DNA of 59,445 nucleotides from an uncultured Eggerthella sp. (lineage in GTDB: Bacteria; Actinomycetota; Coriobacteriia; Coriobacteriales; Eggerthellaceae): contig UQVJ01000003.1 of NCBI GenBank assembly GCA_900544455.1, forward strand, positions 1 through 59,445, written 5' to 3'. A model generated the notes under the pieces. The model searched no databases and was not told where the DNA came from. It saw only the letters and a list, made by a program, of their open reading frames with translations. The first letter of the stretch is position 1. Every line of letters starts with the position of its first letter. A program made the position numbers and the translations under genes. Of the stretch, positions 8,820 to 16,249 are shown one piece after another.

Positions 8820-9119
8820 TTGTTTGGCAGCTCGCGGCAGTGAATGCGCTTGAGGTGAGGGGTTTGGGGCGAGGGGTTTGCGAGGCGGGCTGCCACGCGC
8901 GGCCATTGCCCATCGAAGCACCCCCCCCTGGTGTTTCGGCTCTGTTTCCAGGTTATTGAGCGCTCTGTTAACTGCCCATCTATCTGCGTTTTTGGATTAA
9001 TACGCGAAACTTAAGCTTTTGACCTGGTGTTTTATGAATTTCTATCCAGATCAATAGGCGCTAGTGTTAAGCGTGCGTTTCGAAGCTTTTGACCCTTTGT
9101 TAAACAGGACACATTGCGC
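8820..9119. other. Gene-free stretch upstream of the amino-alcohol operon
   Basis: No convincing gene is seen. Short open frames here lack ribosome sites and cross the map terminator. The stretch contains two copies of a 12-base direct repeat, listed separately, and is otherwise unremarkable. Confidence 0.6.
9013..9094 (+). repeat. Two 12-base direct repeats upstream of the permease promoter
   Basis: AAGCTTTTGACC occurs at 9013-9024 and again at 9083-9094, exactly 70 bases apart. Both copies are preceded by a GCG-rich heptamer (GCGAAAC, GCGTTTC). They lie about 140 and 70 bases before the proposed transcription start of the permease gene, positions that suit an activator. The TTGACC inside each copy also resembles a -35 box, but I see no good -10 box at the right distance. 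Confidence 0.45.
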
Positions 9120-9147
9120 TTGCCGCGGGCAAAAGCGGTTCTAATAT
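9120..9147 (+). promoter_or_regulatory. Candidate promoter of the amino-alcohol operon
   Basis: TTGCCG at 9120-9125 and TAATAT at 9142-9147 are separated by 16 bases; each matches 4 of 6 consensus bases. Transcription would start near 9154, the first base of the large leader hairpin. That coincidence supports the assignment, although the boxes alone are only moderate. Confidence 0.5.
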
Positions 9148-9153
9148 GAGCCT

Positions 9154-9177
9154 GTCGAGTTCAACGAAGAGCTTGAC
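9154..9177 (+). promoter_or_regulatory. Leader hairpin 1, ANTAR-type target candidate
   Basis: Bases 9154-9162 pair with 9169-9177 to give a 9-bp stem with two G-U pairs, closed by the hexaloop AACGAA. The A at loop position 1 and G at position 4 are the marks reported for RNA hairpins bound by ANTAR regulators such as EutV. It would form the very 5' end of the permease mRNA. An ANTAR regulator gene lies at the end of the same locus. Confidence 0.55.
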
Positions 9178-9239
9178 TGCATGAATTGCATTCGATGCGA
9201 AGCCCTTAAAGGACATCTCAGTGAGTGCAACATACGAAT

Positions 9240-9255
9240 GGCTCAATGGCGAGTC
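9240..9255 (+). promoter_or_regulatory. Leader hairpin 2, ANTAR-type target candidate
   Basis: Bases 9240-9244 pair with 9251-9255 (5 bp, one G-U) around the hexaloop AATGGC, again with A at position 1 and G at position 4. It lies 62 bases after hairpin 1. A further perfect 7-bp stem (9266-9272 with 9295-9301) ends two bases before the AAGGAG ribosome site at 9304. No T-rich terminator is seen in the leader, so control might act on translation or through Rho. Confidence 0.4.
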
Positions 9256-9319
9256 TCTGGCAGCTGCGTAAGTGGCTGGCGCAAGAATATCGATCTTACG
9301 CAAAAGGAGTGATCGCCTT

Positions 9320-10759
9320 ATGACACCGCCAACAGATGCCGCCGTTTTGGGCGGCGTAACCGCTGAATCGAAAGAATACTTTGAAAAGCGCTCCCTCAAG
9401 AAGGGCGCCGTGAACTGGGTGCTGCTTATGAGCTTAGGCGTCGCCTACGTAATCTCCGGAGACTTTTCTGGATGGAATTACGGCATAGGTTACGGCGGCT
9501 GGTTCGGAATGCTTATCGCGTTCTTGGTTATGGGGGCCATGTATTTGTTCATGGTACTCGGCTTGGCTGAAATGTCATCTGCTATGCCTGCGGCTGGTGC
9601 TGGCTATGGATTTGCCCGCCGCGCTATGGGCAAGGTGAGTGGCGCGCTGACTGGGTTCGCCATACTAATCGAGTACACGATTTGCCCCGCTGCCATTTCG
9701 ACGTTTATTGCTGCGTATGTGCATGCGTTGGGGTTGTTTGCCGATATTCCCTCGGTCGCCATTATCGGGTTCTTCTTTATCGTTTTCGTCGGAATTCACC
9801 TTGTCGGCGTCGGCGAGGCATTGAAGATCGTATTTGGCATTACCGCTATCGCTATGATCGCCCTTATTGCTTTCATCGTTGGCATTGCGCCTCACTTCGA
9901 AGTGGTAAATCTCTTCAACATTGCTCCCGCTGTAGACGGCGGCTCGGCTCTTCTTCCCTTTGGCGTCGCCGGCGTGATCTCCGCTCTTCCATTCGGCATC
10001 TGGCTCTTCCTTGCCGTAGAAGGCGTTCCCCTGGCAGCGGAAGAATCCGCAAACCCGAAGAAGGATATGCCCAAGGGCATTATCGGCGCAATGCTGACCC
10101 TGATGGTAACCGGTGCCCTGGTCCTGTTCCTTACTGCAGGTGGCGCTGGTGCTGAGTTTGCCGGTGCTGCAGCTGCTCCGCTGGTTGACGCATTGAATGA
10201 AGTTGGAGAAGGTCCTCTTGCAACGTTTGTGAACTATGCCGGTCTGGCTGGTCTGGTTGCTTCGTTCTTCTCGACGGTATTTAGCGGATCTCGTCAAGCT
10301 TTCGCTCTTTCCCGTGCTGGCTACTTGCCCAAGTTCCTTTCCGTTACGGGTTCTCGCAAGACCCCGTTTGTCGCCTTGCTTGTATTGGGCACCATTGCCT
10401 TTACCTTGGCCGCTGTGGTTCAAGACGGCGACATCCTTCTGAACATGGCGGTATTTGCCGCATGCGTTTCCTACGCAATGATGAATCTCTCCCACATCAT
10501 CTTGCGCAAGAAGGAGCCAGGCATGGAGCGAGGCTTCAAGGCACCTGGCGGAATTGCCCTTACCGGCATTTCTTTCGCTCTTTCTCTGGTGGCTATCGTT
10601 TCGACCTTCACGGTTGATGCATTCGCCGCAGGCTGCACCCTTGCGGTACTTGCAGGACTGATGGTGTACTTCTTCGCTTATTCCCGCAAGCACTTGGTAG
10701 GTAATGCGCCCGAAGAGGAATTTGCCGCACTGAAGGCTGCAGAAGCTGAGCTGGGTTAG
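9320..10759 (+). CDS. APC-family permease, ethanolamine-permease type
   Basis: This 479-residue transporter has about 12 hydrophobic segments and the amino acid/polyamine/organocation (APC) fold. It resembles the ethanolamine permease branch: an early SGDFSGWNYG segment, LAEMSSAMPAAGAGYGFARRAMG in the region of helices 2-3, and a FLAVEGVPLAAEESANPKKD stretch in the middle, where this branch is conserved. It should import a small amine or amino alcohol by ion coupling. I chose the ATG at 9320, which has AAGGAG 10 bases upstream, over a GTG at 9272 that has none. It is the first gene of a five-gene run whose kinase and phospho-lyase give the substrate a plausible route. Confidence 0.85.
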   Translation: MTPPTDAAVLGGVTAESKEYFEKRSLKKGAVNWVLLMSLGVAYVISGDFSGWNYGIGYGGWFGMLIAFLVMGAMYLFMVLGLAEMSSAMPAAGAGYGFARRAMGKVSGALTGFAILIEYTICPAAISTFIAAYVHALGLFADIPSVAIIGFFFIVFVGIHLVGVGEALKIVFGITAIAMIALIAFIVGIAPHFEVVNLFNIAPAVDGGSALLPFGVAGVISALPFGIWLFLAVEGVPLAAEESANPKKDMPKGIIGAMLTLMVTGALVLFLTAGGAGAEFAGAAAAPLVDALNEVGEGPLATFVNYAGLAGLVASFFSTVFSGSRQAFALSRAGYLPKFLSVTGSRKTPFVALLVLGTIAFTLAAVVQDGDILLNMAVFAACVSYAMMNLSHIILRKKEPGMERGFKAPGGIALTGISFALSLVAIVSTFTVDAFAAGCTLAVLAGLMVYFFAYSRKHLVGNAPEEEFAALKAAEAELG

Positions 10760-10765
10760 ACCGTT

Positions 10766-10814
10766 GCCGCAGGAGCGCTTGGCTCCTGCGGCACGTATCC
10801 CCGCATTGAGGGGA
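10766..10814 (+). other. Two hairpins between permease and HAD genes
   Basis: A perfect 11-bp stem (10766-10776 with 10782-10792, 5-base loop) is followed by a 5-bp stem, TCCCC with GGGGA (10798-10814), that touches the AAGGAG ribosome site of the HAD gene. There is no T run. The first could protect or process the upstream mRNA end. The second could tune translation of the HAD gene. Confidence 0.5.
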
Positions 10815-10824
10815 AGGAGATGCT

Positions 10825-11508
10825 GTGATTGATTCGGTGATTTTCGACTGCGATGGAACGCTGCTCGATTCGATGCCTGCATGGCATGCGCTGCAGGAGC
10901 GGTTTGCCCAAAGGGCGGGGATTGCTCTCAACCCCATGCAATTGGTTCGTCTGAATGCGAACACCCTTCCCGAAACAGCGGCTTTTTTCCATCGGGAATG
11001 TGGCTTGGGTGGCTCGGACGAAGAAGTTCTGAACGATGCCCGTCAGATCCTTCTTGATGAGTACCGCAATGCCGTTCCTGCCCGAAGTGGTGCAGTGGAG
11101 CTTGTCCGTCGGCTGAGCGGCGAAGGCGTGAAGCTTGCAGTTGCCTCGTCGAGCCCCATTGATTTCCTGCAAGCAGGCCTGGAGAGAGCGGGCATATTCG
11201 ACCTATTCGATGTGGTTGCCTCTGCGGAAGACGAGGGTAGAACGAAGGCAGACCCCCAGTTCAGCGCGAGTGTCGCTTTCAGGCTGGGGGCAAAACCCGC
11301 TAATAGCTGGTGCGTTGATGATTCGGCGTATGCGTTGAGGGCAATGGCGCAAGCGGGGTTTATGACTTTGGGCATTTACGATTCCGATAACGCAGGCACA
11401 AAAGAGGATCTTCGTGAAGCGGCGGATAGCTTCATAAACGGTTTCGAAGAATTGGATTACGAATGCTTTGCGCGCGGCTGGAAAAGAGAGAGCGTTGCCA
11501 TCCGTTGA
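10825..11508 (+). CDS. HAD-superfamily phosphatase, beta-phosphoglucomutase-like
   Basis: This 227-residue protein has the four HAD motifs: DCDGT with nucleophile D8 and acid/base D10, a serine in VASSSP, the lysine of TKADP, and the acidic pair in WCVDDS. A helical cap follows motif I, as in the beta-phosphoglucomutase and phosphoglycolate phosphatase group. It should hydrolyse a small phosphate ester. The start is GTG at 10825, with AAGGAG 5 bases upstream. Its place between the permease and the phospho-lyase suggests it acts on an intermediate of the same pathway, such as a phosphoamine or a dead-end phosphate ester, but no substrate can be assigned. Confidence 0.85.
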   Translation: MIDSVIFDCDGTLLDSMPAWHALQERFAQRAGIALNPMQLVRLNANTLPETAAFFHRECGLGGSDEEVLNDARQILLDEYRNAVPARSGAVELVRRLSGEGVKLAVASSSPIDFLQAGLERAGIFDLFDVVASAEDEGRTKADPQFSASVAFRLGAKPANSWCVDDSAYALRAMAQAGFMTLGIYDSDNAGTKEDLREAADSFINGFEELDYECFARGWKRESVAIR

Positions 11509-11565
11509 TGGAAGCGAACAGAAGAGCTGACGTAGAGCCGAACAAACATGAGTGAGAGGAAGAAA

Positions 11566-12909
11566 ATGGATTGCAAGAGTGAAGATGTTGGAATCCTTGA
11601 ATCGAATAGCTTCAATGTTGCCAATATTGATTCTCTAGAAGGCGATTTGAAGAGCCTGGTTGAGCGCCGAGCGGTGTTGGGCCCATGCTATCGCCTGTTT
11701 TATCAGAAGCCTTTGCATTTGGTACGCGGCAAGGGAACTCGTCTGTTCGATGCCGACGGTACTGAATATCTTGATATGTACAACAACATTCCTTCAATGG
11801 GTCATAGCAACCCGGCAATTACCGAGGCGGTTACTGGTCAGCTGCAGCTGCTGAATACGCATACTCGCTATGTGCACGAGAACATCTTGGACTATGTCGA
11901 GGACTTGCTTTCAACTATGCCCGGGGAAATCGATCGCGTAATGTTCATGTGCTCGGGTTCGGAAGCCAATGACCTGGCGGTGCGCTGCGCTCAGCTTTAT
12001 ACAGGCGGTGAGGGAATCATCGTTACCGGCGAAGCGTACCACGGCAATACGGCTTTGATCTCGGGTCTTTCCCCGTCGATCGGTAAAAGCGTTGCCATGA
12101 GCCGGACCATGCGCATGATTCCTTCCCCTGACACGTTCAGGTTGGAAACCGACGATTTGGGTGCATGGATGTGCGAGCAGATCTCCATCCGGATCCAGGA
12201 CATGCGTCGCCACGGCATCAAGTTTGCCGGCGTGTTGTTTGATGGCATCTTTTCCTCCGACGGTGTTATTCCTGGTACGCCGGGCTTCTTGAAACCAGTT
12301 GTTGATTTGGTTCACAAAGAAGGTGGCGTGTACATTGCCGACGAGGTGCAGCCAGGGTTCTGCCGTACCGGCGATGCCTTCTGGGGTTTTGCGCGTCATG
12401 GCATCGTGCCCGATATCGTAACTATGGGCAAGCCCATGGCGAACGGCATTCCTTGCTCTGCCATGGCAATAAAGAGCGAGGTCCTCGATGCGTTTGCGCA
12501 GGACAACCCCTACTTCAATACGTTCGCTGGAAACCCTGTTTCCATGGCGGCGGCGCAGGCGGTTCTTAACTACATCCGCGAAAACGACATTTTGGAGCAC
12601 ACCCGCGCTATGGGCGAAAAGCTTCGCGCTGTCGTGAGCGACATTGCAACACGTCACCCTCAGCTTGCCGATGTACGTGGTGCCGGCTTGTTCACCGGCA
12701 TAGAGGTGGTTCGTCCCGGCACCAAGGAAGCCGATCGACCTTTCGCCGTTTCCCTTATCGAAAAGCTGCGTGAGAACCATGTGCTTATTTCCCTGTGCGG
12801 TCCTTACGGCAATGTGCTGAAGGTTCGTCCGCCGTTGGTGTTTGACGACTCCGATCTCGATATGTTCGCAAGCGCCTTGGAAGCCTCGCTTTCTCAGCTT
12901 GAGGCTTAG
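11566..12909 (+). CDS. Class III aminotransferase-fold enzyme, ethanolamine-phosphate phospho-lyase-like
   Basis: This PLP enzyme of about 447 residues has the class III landmarks; numbers below count from the alternative ATG at 11548. They are SGSEAND (136-142), ADEVQ with D265 for the cofactor ring nitrogen, and the PLP lysine K295 in VTMGKPMANG. Several segments recall the AGXT2L1/AGXT2L2 phospho-lyase branch rather than ordinary aminotransferases: LNTHTRYVHENILDY, YFNTFAGNPVS and HVLISLCGPYGNVLKVRPP. That branch cleaves O-phosphoethanolamine or phospho-hydroxylysine into aldehyde, ammonia and phosphate. An APH-fold kinase directly downstream fits this. I prefer 11566 because GAGAGGA lies 6 bases before it; the 11548 start adds six residues. 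The branch assignment rests on recalled similarity. Confidence 0.8.
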   Translation: MDCKSEDVGILESNSFNVANIDSLEGDLKSLVERRAVLGPCYRLFYQKPLHLVRGKGTRLFDADGTEYLDMYNNIPSMGHSNPAITEAVTGQLQLLNTHTRYVHENILDYVEDLLSTMPGEIDRVMFMCSGSEANDLAVRCAQLYTGGEGIIVTGEAYHGNTALISGLSPSIGKSVAMSRTMRMIPSPDTFRLETDDLGAWMCEQISIRIQDMRRHGIKFAGVLFDGIFSSDGVIPGTPGFLKPVVDLVHKEGGVYIADEVQPGFCRTGDAFWGFARHGIVPDIVTMGKPMANGIPCSAMAIKSEVLDAFAQDNPYFNTFAGNPVSMAAAQAVLNYIRENDILEHTRAMGEKLRAVVSDIATRHPQLADVRGAGLFTGIEVVRPGTKEADRPFAVSLIEKLRENHVLISLCGPYGNVLKVRPPLVFDDSDLDMFASALEASLSQLEA

Positions 12910-12959
12910 CGCATGACGCTCGTCCTGTTTTGATGAGCGAGTTTGAAAGGATACCCCTC

Positions 12960-13955
12960 ATGGCAAATAATTTTGAGAACCCCGAAGTATTTATGGAAGT
13001 GGCAGAAGCGGCAGCTGGGCACTATGTCGATTCGTACGCGGTGAAGCTCCTTGCTTTTTCCGAGAATGCTACGTATTTGGTGCACGACCCTGCAACCGAT
13101 GAAAAGCTGTTTGTGCTGCGTGTTGGGCGCCCTGGCTATCATACGCGCGAAGAATACGAAAGCGAGATAAGCTGGCTTCGCCAGATCAATGACTATACGC
13201 CGCTTAAGGTTGCCAATCCCATCCCCGCAACCGATGGCTCTTACATTCAGGAGATCGAAAAGGATGGGGTAACGTACTTCTGCATTGCGACTGAATTTTT
13301 AACGGGCGAAACGCTGGAGCACGATAACTCTCCAGAAGCGGCTCCCGCCCATTTCCGAACACTTGGGGAGACGACGGCCTACCTGCATCGCCAAACCGAG
13401 ATTTGGAATGGAACCAAGGATATCAAGCGCTTTCACTGGGATTACGAGAACATGATTGGTGAAAATGCTGTTTGGGGCAATTGGCGTGATTATCCCGATC
13501 TGTACCCAGAGGCGGAGGCGAAGATCGAGCGCTGCTGCCAGATCATCAAGGCACGATTGGACCGCTATGGCAAAACCGATCTGAACTATGGTGTTATCCA
13601 TGCCGACTTGCGCGACACCAATATTTTGGTCGATGGCGATGTGATCAAGGTTATCGACTTTGACGATTTCGGTTTTGGCTGGCATCTGCACGATCTGGCG
13701 GGTGCGCTGACCTTCATCGAGGACAGGGAAGATGTTCCCGATTTGGTGAACGCTTGGCTTGACGGATATCGCAAGGTTCTTCCTTTTACCGACACCGATT
13801 TCGTGGAAATCGATACATTCATTTTGCAGCGTCGCATCCAGATGATGGCGTGGATGGGAAGCCACCAAGATTCCACCCCTGTTCAGGGGTATATGCAGGG
13901 CTACATGGAGGGCACCATGAGTTTAGTGGAGCGCTACCTGCGCCTTTTCGGCTAA
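12960..13955 (+). CDS. APH-fold small-molecule kinase (candidate amino-alcohol kinase)
   Basis: The 331-residue protein carries the aminoglycoside-phosphotransferase/choline-kinase signature: HADLRDTN at 214-221 with catalytic D216 and metal-binding N221, then the DFDDFG magnesium motif at 233-238. This fold phosphorylates hydroxyl groups of choline, ethanolamine, hydroxylysine, homoserine or antibiotics. Because it directly follows an AGXT2L-like phospho-lyase and an ethanolamine-type permease, I infer that it makes the phospho-amine substrate of the lyase. Pairs of this kind are known for hydroxylysine and phosphoethanolamine breakdown. The ATG at 12960 has AAAGGA 8 bases upstream; an upstream in-frame ATG at 12933 has no ribosome site. 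A resistance kinase is possible but less likely in this setting. Confidence 0.8.
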   Translation: MANNFENPEVFMEVAEAAAGHYVDSYAVKLLAFSENATYLVHDPATDEKLFVLRVGRPGYHTREEYESEISWLRQINDYTPLKVANPIPATDGSYIQEIEKDGVTYFCIATEFLTGETLEHDNSPEAAPAHFRTLGETTAYLHRQTEIWNGTKDIKRFHWDYENMIGENAVWGNWRDYPDLYPEAEAKIERCCQIIKARLDRYGKTDLNYGVIHADLRDTNILVDGDVIKVIDFDDFGFGWHLHDLAGALTFIEDREDVPDLVNAWLDGYRKVLPFTDTDFVEIDTFILQRRIQMMAWMGSHQDSTPVQGYMQGYMEGTMSLVERYLRLFG

Positions 13956-14069
13956 ACACAGACTGCGCGACCAGTTTAGACCCAGCTACCTCTGTGCATC
14001 GAGGACATTTCCCGAAGGCTTTGCCGCTTTGCGGTTTGCCAATTCGCATAAACGAAAGAGAGAACACTT

Positions 14070-14411
14070 ATGAAGGAAATAGAGATCATCATCAATGGCG
14101 ACAAGCTTGAACGTGTAAAGCGCATCCTTTCAGCTTTTAGCAAGAACGGTATTTTTGTCAGCCAGGGTTTTGGCTACGGTCATCAGCAGGGTTACCACCA
14201 GGTGTATACGCGCGACGATAATCGTGGCGTGAATATGCTCCCCAAGGTTTCGGTTCGTACCGTGGTGGCGGATGATTTGGTGGACCCAATCGTGAACGAG
14301 ATGGTTTCGAGCATGGGCAACGCGACCTTTGGCGATGGCAAGATCTTCATAAAAGACGTCGCAGAGGCAATCCGCGTACGAACCGGCGAAACGGGTGATG
14401 CGGCGTTGTAG
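14070..14411 (+). CDS. PII-family nitrogen signal protein with altered T-loop
   Basis: This 113-residue protein is full length for the GlnB/GlnK family and keeps its frame: KLERVKRIL near the start, LPKVSVRTVVAD in the middle, the FGDGKIF phosphate-binding loop and the AIRVRTGETGD end. The T-loop (about residues 37-56) differs from classical PII. It has one extra residue, is rich in N, D and R, and has no tyrosine at the position uridylylated in enterobacterial GlnB. It also lacks an adjacent amtB, its usual partner. As last gene of an operon expected to release ammonia, it may report nitrogen status to the permease or enzymes. That role is inferred. Confidence 0.88.
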   Translation: MKEIEIIINGDKLERVKRILSAFSKNGIFVSQGFGYGHQQGYHQVYTRDDNRGVNMLPKVSVRTVVADDLVDPIVNEMVSSMGNATFGDGKIFIKDVAEAIRVRTGETGDAAL

Positions 14412-14447
14412 CGGAAGGCCTGATGGCTTTGGGATCCCAATAGCACG

Positions 14448-14489
14448 AAGCGGCTCTGTTCTCCTGGAATCAGGTGGGCAGAGCCGCTT
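14448..14489 (+). terminator. Terminator-like hairpin after the PII gene
   Basis: AAGCGGCTCTG and CAGAGCCGCTT form a perfect 11-bp stem with a 20-base loop that contains a small inner stem. The T run is short (CTTTGCG), so termination may be partial. It lies 37 bases after the PII stop codon, between converging transcription units. Confidence 0.65.
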
Positions 14490-14653
14490 TGCGTTGGGGA
14501 GGGGTTGTAGTTGAACTTGGGTTGGCGCGCTGTTTTCGGCGGTTTTGCGTTCAGGCGACAGGTGCGGGCAGAAGCGGTTGGTTGCGCCTGTGCGCGCAGG
14601 GTGCGTGGGATTCGTTAGGCGTAGAAAGGTGCGCACCTTCTTATGAAGGGCGG

Positions 14654-15223
14654 TTAATGGCTTGCTTCGTATCCCAGGATAATTGCTTCGGCGACTTCCG
14701 CTAGGGGCTTGCGTGTGTTCATTGAGATCTTGCGCATGCGGCCGAAGGCCTCTTCTTCCGTTGCCCCTGCTTCAATGAGCAGGCATTTTGCCTTATCGAC
14801 GAGACGTCGCGATTCCATACGCGTCTTTAGTCGATCGAGCTCGCCCTGCAGCTGCTCTTCTTGCTTGAATCGGCTGGTGGCAACCTCGATGGCCGCAACA
14901 AGGTCTTTTTCAGCGAAAGGTTTCGTTACATAGCCAAACACGCCCATTTTCGATGCTTCCTTGACCTTGTCTGCCTGCGCGTAGGCGGTAACCATCACGA
15001 CGGGGCATAACTGCGCTTGCGCGATCTCCTGCGCCGCTGCGAACCCATCATCGCCATCCATGTGTGCATCCATGAGCGTGCAATCAGGCGCAAAGGCGAA
15101 TGCCTTTTGAACCGCCTCACGTCCACTGCGGGCTTCCGCGACAACTTCGTAGCCTAGGTCCTGCAGGGTTTCCTTAAGATCCATGCGAATGATTGCTTCG
15201 TCTTCTGCTATTAGGAGCTTCAT
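14654..15223 (-). CDS. ANTAR-domain response regulator, EutV-like
   Basis: The 189-residue protein has a receiver domain (residues 1-118) with phospho-acceptor D52 in LMDAHM, acidic residues near the start (AEDEA) and K101. A coiled linker leads to an ANTAR RNA-binding domain (about 128-183, containing RRLVDKAKCLLIEAGATEEE). ANTAR regulators bind paired hairpins in mRNA leaders and allow transcription to continue. EutV, which controls ethanolamine genes in Enterococcus, has this domain order. The gene overlaps its kinase gene by 4 bases and converges on the permease operon, whose leader has hairpins of the right loop type. The name EutV is not assigned because the pathway differs from the classical eut cluster. 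Confidence 0.9.
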   Translation of the reverse strand: MKLLIAEDEAIIRMDLKETLQDLGYEVVAEARSGREAVQKAFAFAPDCTLMDAHMDGDDGFAAAQEIAQAQLCPVVMVTAYAQADKVKEASKMGVFGYVTKPFAEKDLVAAIEVATSRFKQEEQLQGELDRLKTRMESRRLVDKAKCLLIEAGATEEEAFGRMRKISMNTRKPLAEVAEAIILGYEASH

Positions 15224-15936
15224 TGTTCCTCTTTTGGTGTTTGGGTTTGCTCGATAAGGATGGAGTTGGGTATTTCAAATGCGAAGCATGCTCCAATGGG
15301 CGTTGCAACTTCTTCGAGCTCGCTTCGAAGATCATCTTCGATAAGAGTGCGCATAAGGGTCAGTCCCATGCTGGTTTGCCCTTGGATGGTGAACCCGTTC
15401 GGTAATCCGCATCCGTCATCGCCAATGGTCACGCGCAATCCCTTTTCGGTTTGCTCGAGACTGATGTTCACGTTCCCCTGCGTTTCTTCGGCGAATCCAT
15501 GTTCGAAGGAATTGCAGGTGATTTCGGCGATGACGAGCGCCAAGCTTATGGAAACGGATCCGGGAATGAAGCGTGGGGCACCGGTTACCGTGACGCAAAA
15601 CCGGTCTGAGTCGCCGCACATACTGGTTTTGACCTGCTGCGATACGCGTCTGGCGAGTTCGATGGCGTCCACCTGCTCTTTGGTGGCTTCGGAAAGCATT
15701 TCGTGCGCTATCGCCATGGAGCGAAGACGCCCCGCCGCTTCAACCAAGACGCTCCTTGCCTCTTCGGAGGGGCAACGGCGGATGTGCAAGCGCATCAGCG
15801 ATTCGACGGTTTGTAGATTGTTCTTTACCCGATGGTGCACTTCGTGGATAAGGGCGTCCTTCACGCGTATCTCGCGGGCGAGTTCTTGCTCTCGCCCTTC
15901 CGCAGCAGGCTCGCTAGGTTCAGTATTCTTTTCCAC
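15220..15936 (-). CDS. HisKA_2-type sensor histidine kinase, EutW-like, without sensor domain
   Basis: This kinase is the partner of the ANTAR regulator with which it overlaps by 4 bases. The dimerisation and phospho-acceptor segment HEVHHRVKNNLQ (residues 31-42, likely H35) is typical of the HisKA_2 class. The ATPase domain follows, with N142 in IAEITCNSFEHGF and GDDGCGLPNG as the G box. I chose the GTG at 15936 because a near-perfect AAGGAGG lies 6 bases before it, giving 238 residues. Even the longest open frame (to 16020) adds only 28 residues. No membrane segment or recognisable PAS or GAF sensor domain is present, so how it detects a signal is unclear. Confidence 0.9.
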   Translation of the reverse strand: MEKNTEPSEPAAEGREQELAREIRVKDALIHEVHHRVKNNLQTVESLMRLHIRRCPSEEARSVLVEAAGRLRSMAIAHEMLSEATKEQVDAIELARRVSQQVKTSMCGDSDRFCVTVTGAPRFIPGSVSISLALVIAEITCNSFEHGFAEETQGNVNISLEQTEKGLRVTIGDDGCGLPNGFTIQGQTSMGLTLMRTLIEDDLRSELEEVATPIGACFAFEIPNSILIEQTQTPKEEQ

Positions 15937-16122
15937 GGTGAGCCTCCTTCGATTTACGCATGCTTCCGCTGACGATTGTAGAAAGGAGGTATTTCGAGTC
16001 GGTTTCTCTACGGTTTCCAAACGGTTCGTTTTTGACGCGTAGGCTCGAACGGGCGGGTGTGGCTGGTTTGCGCTCCATTTGGTTTGCGGGTCGTGCCTTG
16101 AGGTGCCCGGATTGGCGTGCAG

Positions 16123-16187
16123 TGAAAATGCCCCAGTTTTGCGCTGCTCCCGACCATGAAGGAGGGGCAGCTGCTAAAAGCGGGGCA
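16123..16187 (-). terminator. Terminator candidate for nadK
   Basis: Outer arms TGCCCC and GGGGCA (16129-16187) enclose long, partly complementary inner arms, and on the minus strand the stem is followed by ATTTTC. It sits between nadK and the kinase gene, both on the minus strand. Confidence 0.55.
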
Positions 16188-16249
16188 TGGTAAGGCGAAG
16201 TGGAGTTTGCCTTGGCTCAGGCAAACGGTTCCGGCTATGAGCGTTTCGG

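Noticed and set aside
8720..8959. Short open frame after map
   Set aside because: It runs through the map terminator and has no ribosome site.
9665..10882. Long open frame antisense to the permease
   Set aside because: Composition is rich in R, N, K, S and H as expected from the reverse of a membrane-protein gene, and no motif is seen.
12960..13955. APH-fold kinase as an antibiotic resistance gene
   Set aside because: The fold alone would allow it, but the gene is embedded in a metabolic operon next to a phospho-lyase and shows no sign of transfer.
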